Shown piece after piece: positions 1 through 8,035 of a DNA stretch of 64,000 nucleotides. Both the position numbers and the translations under genes were made by a program. The notes below the pieces were generated by a model. That model saw only the letters and a list, made by a program, of their open reading frames with translations, was not told where the DNA came from and did no database searches. Each line of letters starts with the position of its first letter. Position 1 is the stretch's first letter. Source of the stretch: Ascidiimonas meishanensis (GTDB lineage Bacteria; Bacteroidota; Bacteroidia; Flavobacteriales; Flavobacteriaceae); the NCBI RefSeq assembly GCF_037782385.1, contig NZ_JBBEXD010000010.1, positions 62,001 to 126,000 of the forward strand, given 5' to 3'.

Positions 1-320
1 AATCCAGTAAACGTTGCTGCGTCTTGCCCTAATGCATTAGTGGTGTATGCAGGATTAAGCGCGGTGAGTCTTGATTGGAATGAGGCCTGAAAAGCGGCGT
101 TCATAGCGGCTGGTGTGGTTACATTAAAATTATCTTTCATAGCGCTACTTACAAATACCGTATTAATAGCGGGTCTGCCCATTTGGTCTTCTTGGGCATA
201 GGTTCCAGAAAATTCCGGATTCTCCATACCATTATTATCGTCATCATTACTACAACTAGCAAATACAAACAGCGTTGCCATTGCTATTAATTGGGTATAT
301 TTTAGTACTCTTGATTTCAT
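1..320 (-). CDS. DUF4331-type lipoprotein, partial (3' end outside window)
   Basis: The reading frame opens at 320 and runs off the left edge, so about 106 codons are visible. The N-terminus is a lipoprotein signal: hydrophobic run, lipobox FASC with Cys23, then an acidic SNDDDNN stretch typical of Bacteroidota surface lipoproteins. The following segment contains GRPAINTVFV, which resembles the conserved start of DUF4331 proteins. It lies 25 bp downstream of another DUF4331 gene on the same strand, so the two probably form an operon. The function of DUF4331 is not established. The family call rests on a short stretch and is less sure than the lipoprotein call. Confidence 0.75.
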   Translation of the reverse strand, partial: MKSRVLKYTQLIAMATLFVFASCSNDDDNNGMENPEFSGTYAQEDQMGRPAINTVFVSSAMKDNFNVTTPAAMNAAFQASFQSRLTALNPAYTTNALGQDAATFTG

Positions 321-345
321 GATCTTCTATTTTATAAGTTTGTTA

Positions 346-996
346 TTATTGTTTTCTTTTGGTTTCTACCCATGTATTAAGTGAACCAGATCCTCCTAGT
401 AGGTTTTTAGGAACTTCTACTACTACAGAAAGTACGTTAGACCCTGCAAACGTATCTGTACCCGGGTTGTTGAAACCGGTAGCATTTCCTGCCAGGATTT
501 CATTAAACTGACCAAAATCAAAGAAAAACGGATCGTCTCTTGGCCCTGCAAAATAGCTCATGCCGTTGCTGTTTTCAATAATAGCACTGCTGCCATAGGC
601 GGTAATAGCTACCTCTGCAGTAGTTGCGCTGGTTTCAATGGTGCTAGTGGTTCCGGTAGTACTTGGTGCAACGGGACCAAAGAAATACATTTTACCATCT
701 CTTGGGATTGCTTGTATTACTAGGTCTTCTACGTTATCTCCGTTATTGTCTATGTTAAACTCCAGCAGTACATTTTCTTCAAATGCAGCGTTGGCAGTAG
801 CCCCGGGACTCAGTAAGCCTTGCACATTAGCTACAAATACCAGATTATCTGTATCCTGACCCTGAAAGGCAAAATAATCGGTAATATCTGCCGTTCCCCC
901 TTGCACAGCAGGCGCGTCAATATGGTCTGCCGCAATACCTACCAATCCCGCAATCGCCAGAATTGATACTCCTAATAAGATTTTTGATTTTTTCAT
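346..996 (-). CDS. DUF4331 family exported protein
   Basis: A 216-aa protein with an N-terminal hydrophobic signal or anchor segment (about residues 5-23) followed at once by DHIDAPAVQ. The DHxDAP motif near the mature N-terminus is the hallmark of DUF4331. The rest is rich in Asn, Gly and Thr and contains FNIDNNGDNVEDL, an acidic loop that could bind calcium (inference). At 216 residues it is shorter than many DUF4331 proteins, which often exceed 400. It is the first gene of a two-gene minus-strand unit with the lipoprotein at 1-320. The biochemical role is unknown; export to the envelope is the only firm inference. Confidence 0.8.
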   Translation of the reverse strand: MKKSKILLGVSILAIAGLVGIAADHIDAPAVQGGTADITDYFAFQGQDTDNLVFVANVQGLLSPGATANAAFEENVLLEFNIDNNGDNVEDLVIQAIPRDGKMYFFGPVAPSTTGTTSTIETSATTAEVAITAYGSSAIIENSNGMSYFAGPRDDPFFFDFGQFNEILAGNATGFNNPGTDTFAGSNVLSVVVEVPKNLLGGSGSLNTWVETKRKQ

Positions 997-1334
997 TTGT
1001 GAAAGTATTTTTTGTTTCAGCCATACCTACGAGGTTTTCCAGGGAGCGGTTTTATTTTTTTAAAAGAAATATTTATAAGGCTTATAATTTTCATGCAGAA
1101 ATCCTTTGAATTACCCCATAGAATTAGGCTGAAATGGGATTATTTTTTAAACGGTAGCAGTAGAAAAGCATGGAAAATACTTTACAAATCAAGTAAACTT
1201 TACATTTTATACTTTTTAGGAAGGGCTGAGAAGTATTTTTTATCGCTTCATGCTAAACCTTTGCATATTTTGAGTGGAAGCTTTAGATGATTTTCAGGGA
1301 AGCATCACGCTGTATACCTTAAAAAATTAGTGTT

Positions 1335-1379
1335 TTACGGATATCCGTAAGTTTTTATGGAGATTGTCTTGTTATCTTG
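1335..1379 (+). promoter_or_regulatory. 16-bp palindrome plus TTATCTTG box, upstream of abiE
   Basis: A perfect 16-bp palindrome, TTACGGATATCCGTAA, occupies 1335-1350. After 21 nt comes TTATCTTG (1372-1379), one base short of the Bacteroidota -7 consensus TAnnTTTG. The same arrangement occurs at 42135-42178 and 43318-43361, each time on the plus strand and upstream of a plus-strand accessory gene. I read it as a regulator site paired with a promoter; no regulator can be named. The rest of the gene-free stretch 997-1613 holds nothing else I recognise except the operator at 1572-1600. Confidence 0.5.
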
Positions 1380-1571
1380 TTTTCCGAGAATTTGGATGTA
1401 ATTTTCAAACTATCAGCTGGAAGTAAAAAGAGGTATTTCAACAAATATTTTAAGAAAAAACACTCTTGTTATTTATAAATACGTTGGTTGCAAGGCAAAA
1501 AGCCAGCCTCACGCTCAGAGACATTTTAAACTTCCACCTCAAAAATAGTTTGTAGGCTTAAAGAGAATTAT

Positions 1572-1600
1572 TGTCCCAAATATTTACTAAATTTGGGACA
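1572..1600 (+). promoter_or_regulatory. abiE operator overlapping the promoter
   Basis: A perfect inverted repeat has 10-bp arms TGTCCCAAAT (1572-1581) and ATTTGGGACA (1591-1600) around a 9-nt centre. Its right arm overlaps TAAATTTG (1588-1595), an exact match to the -7 box TAnnTTTG. The AbiEi start codon follows 14 nt later. AbiEi antitoxins are known to repress their own operon by binding inverted repeats in the promoter, so this is the likely autoregulatory operator. No well-spaced -33 TTG is evident. Confidence 0.75.
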
Positions 1601-1613
1601 TAATTAATAAAGA

Positions 1614-2207
1614 ATGAATGAATCAGTTCAGCATAGAATTGAAAATAAAATAAAATCAATGAGAAGAGGGAGTATTCTGTTCCCATCTAACTTTGATGAT
1701 ATTGGAAATGTTGAAGTTGTGAAAAAATCCTTATTAAGACTTGAAAACAAAAAGTTTTTAGTAAGGTTAGCTCATGGAATCTATTTATACCCAAAACAAG
1801 ACAAACTTTTAGGAGTTCTATATCCAACAATAGAAGAAATTGCTGCTGCAATTGCTAAGCGAGATAAAGCACGAATTATCCCAACAGGAACAACAGCTCT
1901 TAATAAATTAGGATTATCAAAACAAGTTCCAATGAATATTATTTTCTTAACTGACGGAGCTCCAAGAAGCATAGTGGTTGGTAAAAGAACAATAAAATTC
2001 AAACGAACATCTCCAAAAAACTTAGCTTTAAAAGGAGAAATTACAAGTTTAATTATTCAAGCACTTAAGGAAATTGGAAAAGACAATGTAACAGTAGAAC
2101 AATTAGAAAAGATAAAAACACACCTTGAAAAGGTAAAACAAGAAATTATAGAACATGATGCTAAACTAGCTCCTGTTTGGATATCAAAAATAATGAAGAA
2201 TAATTAA
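1614..2207 (+). CDS. AbiEi-type antitoxin (DUF6088 family), type IV toxin-antitoxin system
   Basis: A 197-aa protein of the DUF6088/AbiEi antitoxin type. Its N-terminal part (about residues 1-60) is a winged-helix-like module, with RRGSILFPSNFDDIGN and VVKKSLLRLENKKFLVRLAHGIYLYP split by short gaps; this is the usual AbiEi promoter-binding domain. The remainder carries the IIPTGTTALNKLGLS segment common to this family. It ends 2 bp before the AbiEii toxin start, so the two are translated together. In type IV systems the antitoxin counteracts the toxin without direct binding and represses the operon. The operator at 1572-1600 fits that role. Confidence 0.85.
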   Translation: MNESVQHRIENKIKSMRRGSILFPSNFDDIGNVEVVKKSLLRLENKKFLVRLAHGIYLYPKQDKLLGVLYPTIEEIAAAIAKRDKARIIPTGTTALNKLGLSKQVPMNIIFLTDGAPRSIVVGKRTIKFKRTSPKNLALKGEITSLIIQALKEIGKDNVTVEQLEKIKTHLEKVKQEIIEHDAKLAPVWISKIMKNN

Positions 2208-2209
2208 AT

Positions 2210-3208
2210 ATGGAAGCGTTTATACAACTTAGCAATAAGGATAAACTGAACATATTCAATCAAGTAAGTGAAAAAACGGGGCTTCCATCTTCTGCAGTTG
2301 AAAAGGATTGGTGGGTAACTTTATCATTGAATATTATATTTTCTTTGTCTTATTCAAAACATATTGTTTTTAAGGGAGGAACATCTTTGAGTAAAGCATG
2401 GAATTTAATTGAACGTTTTTCAGAAGATATTGACTTAGGCATTGACAGAAAATATTTAGGATTTGAAGGTGAATTAAGCAAAACCCAAGTTAAAAAATTA
2501 AGGAAAGCGGCTTGTTCCTTTATTGGGAATGAATTCTATAATGATATCAACGAGACTTTAATTAAACTAGGTGTTCCGGATTATGAACTAGTTATTCAAG
2601 AAACAAAAGACTCAGATACCGACCCTTTAGTTATTGAATTAAGATATAAATCTTTAACAGAAAAATCTGACTATTTAAGACCAAGGGTTTTGATAGAAGT
2701 TGGTGCACGTTCCTTAATGGAGCCTGTAGAAAACAAAGCCATTATTTCTATGGTTTCTGAAGAATTTAGAGAACTTCCCTTTGCTGAAACAGAAATAACA
2801 ATACCTGTTGTTTCGCCTAAGCGAACCTTTTTGGAGAAGATATTTCTATTGCATGAGGAATTCCAAAAAGACACTCGGTTTATAAGGGTAGAAAGAATGA
2901 GTCGTCATTTATATGATTTAGAAAAACTAATGGATACAACTCACGGCAACGAAGCCCTGAAAGCTATTGAATTATACAATACAATTGTAATACACAGAAA
3001 GAACTTTAATGCTATAAGAGGAATAGACTACGCAAACCATAGCCCTCAATTAATTAGCATTCTACCTCCAGAAGAAACAATTAAAGAATGGGAGAAAGAT
3101 TATAAAACCATGCGAGAAAGCATGTTTTATGGTGCTACTGTATCTTTTAATAAAATGATGGAACGAATAGCTGAATTAAACGCAAGAATTAAAACAATTT
3201 CATTATGA
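2210..3208 (+). CDS. AbiEii/AbiGii-family nucleotidyltransferase toxin
   Basis: A 332-aa protein with the nucleotidyltransferase core of AbiEii toxins. FKGGTSLSKAW (about residue 60) supplies the GG/S motif and the following FSEDIDLGID supplies the paired catalytic acidic residues. KRTFLEKIFLLHE in the C-terminal half is the helical motif that normally starts KTxxxEK. Characterised relatives transfer nucleotides and cause growth arrest or abortive phage infection. The gene directly follows the antitoxin gene (2-bp gap), and its stop overlaps the start of a tiny ORF as ATGA. The AT-rich composition and the setting next to unrelated core genes suggest acquisition by transfer. Confidence 0.88.
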   Translation: MEAFIQLSNKDKLNIFNQVSEKTGLPSSAVEKDWWVTLSLNIIFSLSYSKHIVFKGGTSLSKAWNLIERFSEDIDLGIDRKYLGFEGELSKTQVKKLRKAACSFIGNEFYNDINETLIKLGVPDYELVIQETKDSDTDPLVIELRYKSLTEKSDYLRPRVLIEVGARSLMEPVENKAIISMVSEEFRELPFAETEITIPVVSPKRTFLEKIFLLHEEFQKDTRFIRVERMSRHLYDLEKLMDTTHGNEALKAIELYNTIVIHRKNFNAIRGIDYANHSPQLISILPPEETIKEWEKDYKTMRESMFYGATVSFNKMMERIAELNARIKTISL

Positions 3209-3290
3209 ATGAAAACGAAATAAGAGAAGAGCTATTATTTGGAATCTTACAAACCAAACAAAAAACCTCCTTAACTACCCCTCCATCTTA
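3205..3290 (+). pseudogene. Start of a third abiE-operon cistron, cut after 28 codons
   Basis: An ATG at 3205 overlaps the toxin stop codon in the ATGA arrangement of translationally coupled genes. The frame encodes MNENEIREELLFGI and a few more residues, then meets a stop at 3288-3290. It overlaps the 3' end of the oppositely oriented AraC gene. The first 20 or so residues look like the start of a real protein and the last ones (TTPPS) do not. I read it as the 5' stub of a third gene whose remainder was lost where this island meets the resident chromosome. A genuine 28-residue peptide cannot be excluded. Confidence 0.4.
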
Positions 3291-4135
3291 GCAAAACCCA
3301 CTGATTTGCGATACATATCTGGTGAAACGCCTACTTTCTTTTTAAATAAACGACTAAAATAAAATTCATCTTCATAGCCTAATGAAGCAGCAATGAGTTG
3401 TACTGATTTTGAAGTGAGGTAAAGTTCCCTTTTTGCTTCTACCATGATTCGGTTAACAATTAAGCTTGAGGTGGTTTGATGCAGGTATTTCTTTACGATT
3501 GCGCCTAATGTTTTTGAATTCACACATAATTGATCTGCGTATTCTTTTGGAGAGTGCATGGTCCAAAAATTGTCGTTTATCAAATCTACTAACGCTTGTA
3601 GTAATTCTGTTTGCCTATTTCTATGTTTTTCTATCGCATCCAGATCAAACGATTTCTTTTGCCGGACAGCTTCTATCAGAAATACTTTTAAAAAAGCAAC
3701 TAATACTTCATGCTGCGCCAAAGAATCTCGCTCCATTTCTTTAGAAATATGGTTGATGAGACTTGTAAACATGGCTGCCTCAATAACTTTTAAAAAAGGC
3801 AATCCGCTAAAGTTATGGAAGAGTATGCCTTCTGTTTCAATTTCATTTTGATGCCTGTAGGTACAGAAAAAATCTGGATGAAAATTTAATAGTACCCCAG
3901 AACGCTTAGATGCAGACGTTAGCATAAATGGTTGGTATGGAGAAAGGCAAATCATATAGTTACCTTCTAGTTGATACTTTGAAAAGTCTGCTTGAAGCAT
4001 TAGATTCTCGGCATCAATTAAGATCATGGAATAGTAATTTTTTCTTTGAATATGATCAAACTGTGAAAGATCATTAAACTGTTCTAGCCTAAATGCCAAT
4101 TCACCATTTTGTTTGTTTATAATTATTTGTGCCAT
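3275..4135 (-). CDS. AraC-family transcriptional regulator
   Basis: A helix-turn-helix regulator with an unclassified N-terminal cupin-like sensing half and a C-terminal AraC DNA-binding domain (about the last 100 residues). The domain signature includes IAASLGYEDEFYFSRLFKKK and VGVSPDMYRK. I start it at the ATG at 4135 (MAQIIINKQ). A longer frame from 4177 begins inside the terminator of the upstream gene and adds residues that look non-coding. It lies downstream of and on the same strand as the tandem ABM-fold gene but is separated from it by that terminator. The ligand is unknown. Confidence 0.88.
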   Translation of the reverse strand: MAQIIINKQNGELAFRLEQFNDLSQFDHIQRKNYYSMILIDAENLMLQADFSKYQLEGNYMICLSPYQPFMLTSASKRSGVLLNFHPDFFCTYRHQNEIETEGILFHNFSGLPFLKVIEAAMFTSLINHISKEMERDSLAQHEVLVAFLKVFLIEAVRQKKSFDLDAIEKHRNRQTELLQALVDLINDNFWTMHSPKEYADQLCVNSKTLGAIVKKYLHQTTSSLIVNRIMVEAKRELYLTSKSVQLIAASLGYEDEFYFSRLFKKKVGVSPDMYRKSVGFAKMEG

Positions 4136-4175
4136 GAATCTTATAACGCTTTCTATTACTCTTTTAAATGAAAAC

Positions 4176-4209
4176 AAAATTGGTGGAAGTATAGTAACAC
4201 TTCCACCAA
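4176..4209 (-). terminator. Intrinsic terminator of the ABM-fold gene
   Basis: Perfect 11-bp arms TTGGTGGAAGT (4180-4190) and ACTTCCACCAA (4199-4209) enclose an 8-nt loop. On the minus strand the stem is followed by TTTTGTTTT. It lies 10 bp past the stop codon of the gene at 4220-4936. Confidence 0.8.
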
Positions 4210-4219
4210 GATACTTGAA

Positions 4220-4936
4220 TTATTTGGAGGCTAAAATAGCTATCTTTTGAATGGCAGCTGCTTCAAACCCTTCTAAAATTAAAGGAGCATTTTGCATAAG
4301 AGCTGCTGCTACTTTACCATTAAGATGGGCATCTCGTCCTTTATCATCAGCAAAAGTATCAAAAATAGCATAGGTATCTTCTGCAATTTGTATTGCATAC
4401 CATGCTACTGTCTCAGGCTCATCTTTAACCAATTGCTTCCCCGCAAGAAGAAAACTCTCTATAGCTGCTGATTTACCTGCCTTCGCTTTCATAATTACCA
4501 GTAGCCCTTTGTTCTGCTGGCCTTTCTTGAATTCAGAAGCCATTAATTGAACTGCTTGGATGTGAACATTAACATCAAAATCTACTAAAAGATCTCCTGC
4601 ATTTGCGAGCAGCGCTTTTGCTACCTCACCAGACAAATGGGCTTTTCTACCTTCTTCTATGGTAAAGGTGTCATAAATCCCAAATGTATTTTCATTAATT
4701 TGAAAGGCATACCATGCTTGTGTTAATGGCTCTTGATGCACCAATTCAAGTCCGCCTAGCAGAAAGTCTTTCACCGCTTGCTCCTTACCTGGCTTAGCTG
4801 TCATGGTTACTAATAATCCGATTTGTTCTTTTGCTGATTCTTTCATGTTGTTTGTTTTTAGTTGTGCAATTGTTTGAAATGAAATTCCTAGAATGAATAC
4901 TAGAAACATAAATTTTAAAGGAACTTTCTTTATCAT
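4220..4936 (-). CDS. Exported protein with two tandem ABM-like (quinol monooxygenase-type) domains
   Basis: A 238-aa protein with a signal peptide (about residues 1-24, ending TIAQ) and two copies of an ABM-like ferredoxin-fold domain. The repeats are plain by eye. Copy one has GLLVTMTAKPGKEQAV, EPLTQAWYAFQI and YDTFTIEEGRKAHLSGEVA; copy two has GLLVIMKAKAGKSAAI, EPETVAWYAIQI and FDTFADDKGRDAHLNGKVA. Such domains usually work as homodimers, so an internal duplication gives a monomeric pseudo-dimer. Most family members are cytosolic, so the signal peptide is unusual. A second in-frame Met at residue 31 would give a cytosolic form. The substrate cannot be inferred. Confidence 0.82.
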   Translation of the reverse strand: MIKKVPLKFMFLVFILGISFQTIAQLKTNNMKESAKEQIGLLVTMTAKPGKEQAVKDFLLGGLELVHQEPLTQAWYAFQINENTFGIYDTFTIEEGRKAHLSGEVAKALLANAGDLLVDFDVNVHIQAVQLMASEFKKGQQNKGLLVIMKAKAGKSAAIESFLLAGKQLVKDEPETVAWYAIQIAEDTYAIFDTFADDKGRDAHLNGKVAAALMQNAPLILEGFEAAAIQKIAILASK

Positions 4937-5302
4937 GAGTAATTATCTTTTTGGTACACTGCAAATTTATATACTGTTGAAAGGCGGTAGAATGGATATT
5001 CATCGTTTTAGCATGGACAATTTTCCATTACCTAAGAAAAGTATAGAAGCCCCTTCTTGTAGGCACTTATAATGTCAAAAAGTGTTCGCTTGAGCTTTAC
5101 TACTAATTGCAGTAAATCTTTAGTGGTCTGTTCTTTAAAAAAGTATCATAGAATTCTTTCAAGTAGCTCCCTTGAAAAATGGAAAGAATAGACGATCCTA
5201 TTTATATAAAAGCTACCAATTTGTCCCTTTTAATCTACTCAAAAGATAAACACCTCTCATCGTATTTAACCTTAAAAAAATTTCCAGTTTTAATTTTAGA
5301 TG

Positions 5303-5310
5303 TATTTTTG
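5303..5310 (+). promoter_or_regulatory. -7 promoter box for the LETM1-related gene
   Basis: TATTTTTG matches TAnnTTTG exactly and ends 16 nt before the ATG at 5327. No well-placed -33 TTG is seen. The rest of the gene-free stretch 4937-5326 shows no ORF, RNA gene or clear repeat. Confidence 0.55.
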
Positions 5311-5326
5311 AAACAAATTAAGCCCT

Positions 5327-6526
5327 ATGAATCCTTCGGCAAGTGGTTGGATAGATAAGTTAAACAAATTGGTCTTTAAGCATCCAGATTTTGTGGAGAT
5401 GCAAGAGGGTTTGTTTTATGAAAACTTACGCGCTTCTGGTTTTATTTATGGTTCTAACGTTAAAACGGCTTTTCCTATTCCTACAGACCTTACTTTGTCT
5501 GAAGATGAAATTACCAAGGTAAATCTGTTTTTGGGTCTAGTTTACTATTATAGGCAGTCTTATAAAACCCATGGAGCCGAGGAAGCAATTAAAGAGATCT
5601 TAAGTTTCTATAAAGAGATCAAGGTAAAAAAGTTATCTTTTCTAGATAAGATTCTTATTGGCAGTGAATGTTCTGCACAGCTTGAAAAAGTATTAGATTC
5701 CAGAATACGATTGAAATCTAATATGCTAACGCAAAACTTTAGTAGTATTATTACCAATGCCTTATTGTTTTCTGATGTATTGGCGTTTATTAATTTCTTA
5801 CAAAAGAAAAAAGATCCCGAAGCCTACGCCATTCAATTGGAAAATAGAATCTCTACCGTGGTTTATAATGCGCTAAATTCTAAGGCTCAAAAAACAGAAT
5901 ATGACGAGCTCTTAATTAAATTAGTAGCTTCTTCTATGCGGTATCATCAAAACGAAGAGGTCATTCTTTTGGAAGAAAAGGATGCCCATAAAAAACAGCT
6001 CTGGTCTGCCATGGCAGATCAATATGTGCTGGATCTTGCGTGTATGGCAGTTTGGGACGATGCCGAAATTGACAGCAGCGAAACGCACTTTTTATGGTCT
6101 TTAGGAAACGATTTGAATATAGCGCGTATTAAAGTTGAAAATTCACTCACATTTATTCAAGAGTTTATTGGATTGTATCGAGATCAAATGTCTTTTTTTA
6201 ATACGGCAAATCCGGTAAAAACATTTTATGAGCAGTCTTCTAAAACAGTGAGTAAATTAATTTTACGAAATAAAAACCGACTTACCAAAGAGCTTACAGA
6301 GAGTGGTGAGTTGATGGTACTGTTAACCCGCTCTACGGTGAAGGATCTTACCGATGCAGAAAAGCAAAAGGTAAAAGAACAACTGTTAGATATTTGTAAA
6401 TCTATTCCTTCTCTTGCTATTTTTGCCTTGCCAGGCGGCGGACTCTTATTACCTTTACTAGTGAAATTTATTCCTAAGTTGTTACCTTCTGCTTTTAATG
6501 AAAACAAAATTGTGGATGAGGAATAA
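5327..6526 (+). CDS. LETM1-related biofilm-associated protein
   Basis: A 399-aa protein of the flavobacterial LETM1-related group. The C-terminal 80 residues show the LETM1-like signature: KEQLLDICKSIPSLAIFALP, then a glycine-rich hydrophobic segment (GGGLLLPLLVKFIPKLLPSAF). In mitochondrial LETM1 this region is the transmembrane/ribosome-binding part. The first 300 residues are helical and lack recognised domains. There is no signal peptide. Bacterial relatives have been linked to biofilm formation by annotation only, and the biochemical role is unknown. It is transcribed alone from a good -7 box at 5303. Confidence 0.75.
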   Translation: MNPSASGWIDKLNKLVFKHPDFVEMQEGLFYENLRASGFIYGSNVKTAFPIPTDLTLSEDEITKVNLFLGLVYYYRQSYKTHGAEEAIKEILSFYKEIKVKKLSFLDKILIGSECSAQLEKVLDSRIRLKSNMLTQNFSSIITNALLFSDVLAFINFLQKKKDPEAYAIQLENRISTVVYNALNSKAQKTEYDELLIKLVASSMRYHQNEEVILLEEKDAHKKQLWSAMADQYVLDLACMAVWDDAEIDSSETHFLWSLGNDLNIARIKVENSLTFIQEFIGLYRDQMSFFNTANPVKTFYEQSSKTVSKLILRNKNRLTKELTESGELMVLLTRSTVKDLTDAEKQKVKEQLLDICKSIPSLAIFALPGGGLLLPLLVKFIPKLLPSAFNENKIVDEE

Positions 6527-6601
6527 CCATCTTTTATCTATACAGTAGAAATCTTCTGTAAAATCTAAAATTTTCACCATAAAAAGACCTTAGTTTGATT
6601 T

Positions 6602-7357
6602 CTAACTCAACCAGTCTTTAAAATCTTTTACTCTTTCTCTACTCACAATAATTTCACCTTCATTAAACTTCTTCATTTTTATTTGTAACCTAGAATTGGT
6701 ATAAGAAACCATATCTTTAATATGGTTGATATTTACAATAAATTTTCTGCTCACTCTAAAAAAAACATCGGGCGCTAATTCTTGTTGTAAGTTTTCAATA
6801 GTAGATTCCAATAAATAATTCCTACCCTCTATAGTATGTGCATACGTGCCTTTGTTTTCGCTATAAAAACACTCTATCTCATCTATGGTAATCATCTTGA
6901 GATACTGCCCTACTTTTACGGTAAAACGTTTTTTGTATTCCCGTTCTAAGGGATTCACCAATAACTTTTTAATATCTTCAAAGTCTACCTTTAACTGCTT
7001 TTTTTCAGGGATACGTTCTCTGAACTTTTGGATAGCTACTTCCAAATCTTCATCGTCAATAGGCTTTAATAAATAATCTATACTATTTAATTTAAATGCT
7101 TGTAGTGCATATTCATCATAAGCAGTAGTAAAAATAATAGCACTTTTGATATCTATATGTTCAAAAATCTCAAAAGAAAGACCGTCTGATAATTGAATAT
7201 CTAAAAAGATCAGATCAGGGTGTGTATTTTGTTGAAACCAATTGATGGATTCCTCTACAGAATGCAATAGTGTATCTACTCTTACTTTATTGCTTTCTAG
7301 CATTCTTTGCAAACGCCTTGCAGAGGGCTTTTCATCTTCAATGATAATAGTTTTCAT
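6602..7357 (-). CDS. LytTR-family response regulator
   Basis: A 251-aa response regulator. The receiver domain fills residues 1-120, with the acidic pocket at IIIEDEKPSA, phospho-acceptor Asp53 in FLDIQLSDG, a Thr in FTTAYDEYA and Lys in LLKPID. A LytTR DNA-binding domain follows (about 145-250), with RVSRKFIVNINHI typical of the family. It lies 37 bp downstream of the last 2TM gene and at the end of the minus-strand block that begins with the LytS-type kinase at 9694. The kinase is its probable partner. Targets are unknown, but autoregulation of the block is common for such pairs. Confidence 0.92.
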   Translation of the reverse strand: MKTIIIEDEKPSARRLQRMLESNKVRVDTLLHSVEESINWFQQNTHPDLIFLDIQLSDGLSFEIFEHIDIKSAIIFTTAYDEYALQAFKLNSIDYLLKPIDDEDLEVAIQKFRERIPEKKQLKVDFEDIKKLLVNPLEREYKKRFTVKVGQYLKMITIDEIECFYSENKGTYAHTIEGRNYLLESTIENLQQELAPDVFFRVSRKFIVNINHIKDMVSYTNSRLQIKMKKFNEGEIIVSRERVKDFKDWLS

Positions 7358-7393
7358 GTACGCTAAGGATCAAGTAGATTATTAATACTAAGG

Positions 7394-7717
7394 TTAGTGT
7401 ATATGGGAGGTAAAGCTATCTTGATCTTTGTCCATTAACTCTTTTATTTTTCTGGCTTCCCAATTTTTACCAAATATAAAATTAATTCCAAAGACGCTTA
7501 ACGCATGTAACCCGAGGCCAATGCCCCAAAAAAATGGAATGACAAAAGTGCCTAGATTCCAAAAACTACCTCCAGACCCCATAATACTACTTCCTATAAT
7601 GGTAATAAAAATAAGATTCATAATTATATAGACAAACAAATGCCAATAAAATCCTTTGAGCGATGCAATACGCTTTCTGGCTCTTGCTAATTTTTCTTCT
7701 TTTAATAAATCATTCAT
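7394..7717 (-). CDS. 2TM domain-containing membrane protein
   Basis: A 107-aa protein with the 2TM architecture: a charged N-terminal helix ending SLKGFYWHLFVY, transmembrane helix one, a short loop, helix two with WGIGLGLHALSVFG, then a cytosolic tail starting WEARKIKELMDKDQ. The family is common in Flavobacteriia, usually beside LytS/LytTR systems. The role is unknown. It is one of three free 2TM proteins in a row (6- and 15-bp gaps between them). All share the tail pattern W-E-x-R-K-[IL]-K-E-[FLY]-M with the C-terminus of the neighbouring histidine kinase. Confidence 0.85.
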   Translation of the reverse strand: MNDLLKEEKLARARKRIASLKGFYWHLFVYIIMNLIFITIIGSSIMGSGGSFWNLGTFVIPFFWGIGLGLHALSVFGINFIFGKNWEARKIKELMDKDQDSFTSHIH

Positions 7718-7723
7718 CCTATA

Positions 7724-8020
7724 CTAATTTTCTTTATCCATAAATTCCTTAAGCTTTCTTTGTTCCCATTCTTTGGTAAAAATTAATTCTTTAGCAAAGA
7801 CTCCAAAGGCATGAAATACGAGTCCTATTCCCCAAAAGATAAGTGTAAAAAAAGTACTTATTTGCCAAAATGTCTCGTCATTATAAAGCGTTCTTACATA
7901 TACATTTACTAAAATAAAACTATTAATAACTACAAATACTGCCAAGTGAATGTAAAAACCTTTTAATCTTTTTACTCGTTCACGAGCTTCTTTATATGCA
8001 TAATTATCTTGCTGTTCCAT
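7724..8020 (-). CDS. 2TM domain-containing membrane protein
   Basis: A 98-aa 2TM protein. The N-terminal helix has ARERVKRLKGFYIHLAVFV, the second membrane helix contains FWGIGLVFHAFGVFA, and the tail ends WEQRKLKEFMDKEN. It sits 6 bp upstream of the next 2TM gene and 15 bp downstream of the previous one, so the three are clearly co-transcribed with the kinase. The paralogues differ most in the extracytoplasmic loop (here NVYVRTLYNDETFW). That would suit different partners or signals, which is inference. Confidence 0.85.
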   Translation of the reverse strand: MEQQDNYAYKEARERVKRLKGFYIHLAVFVVINSFILVNVYVRTLYNDETFWQISTFFTLIFWGIGLVFHAFGVFAKELIFTKEWEQRKLKEFMDKEN

Positions 8021-8035
8021 GTTTCTTAATTTTAA

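Noticed and set aside
1012..1290. Plus-strand ORF of 92 codons upstream of the DUF4331 genes
   Set aside because: Hydrophobic and basic residues in random order, no start context, no known family; it lies in an AT-rich gap and looks like chance.
3275..4177. Longer AraC frame starting at 4177
   Set aside because: Its first codons lie in the T-tract of the neighbouring gene's terminator; ATG 4135 is the better start.
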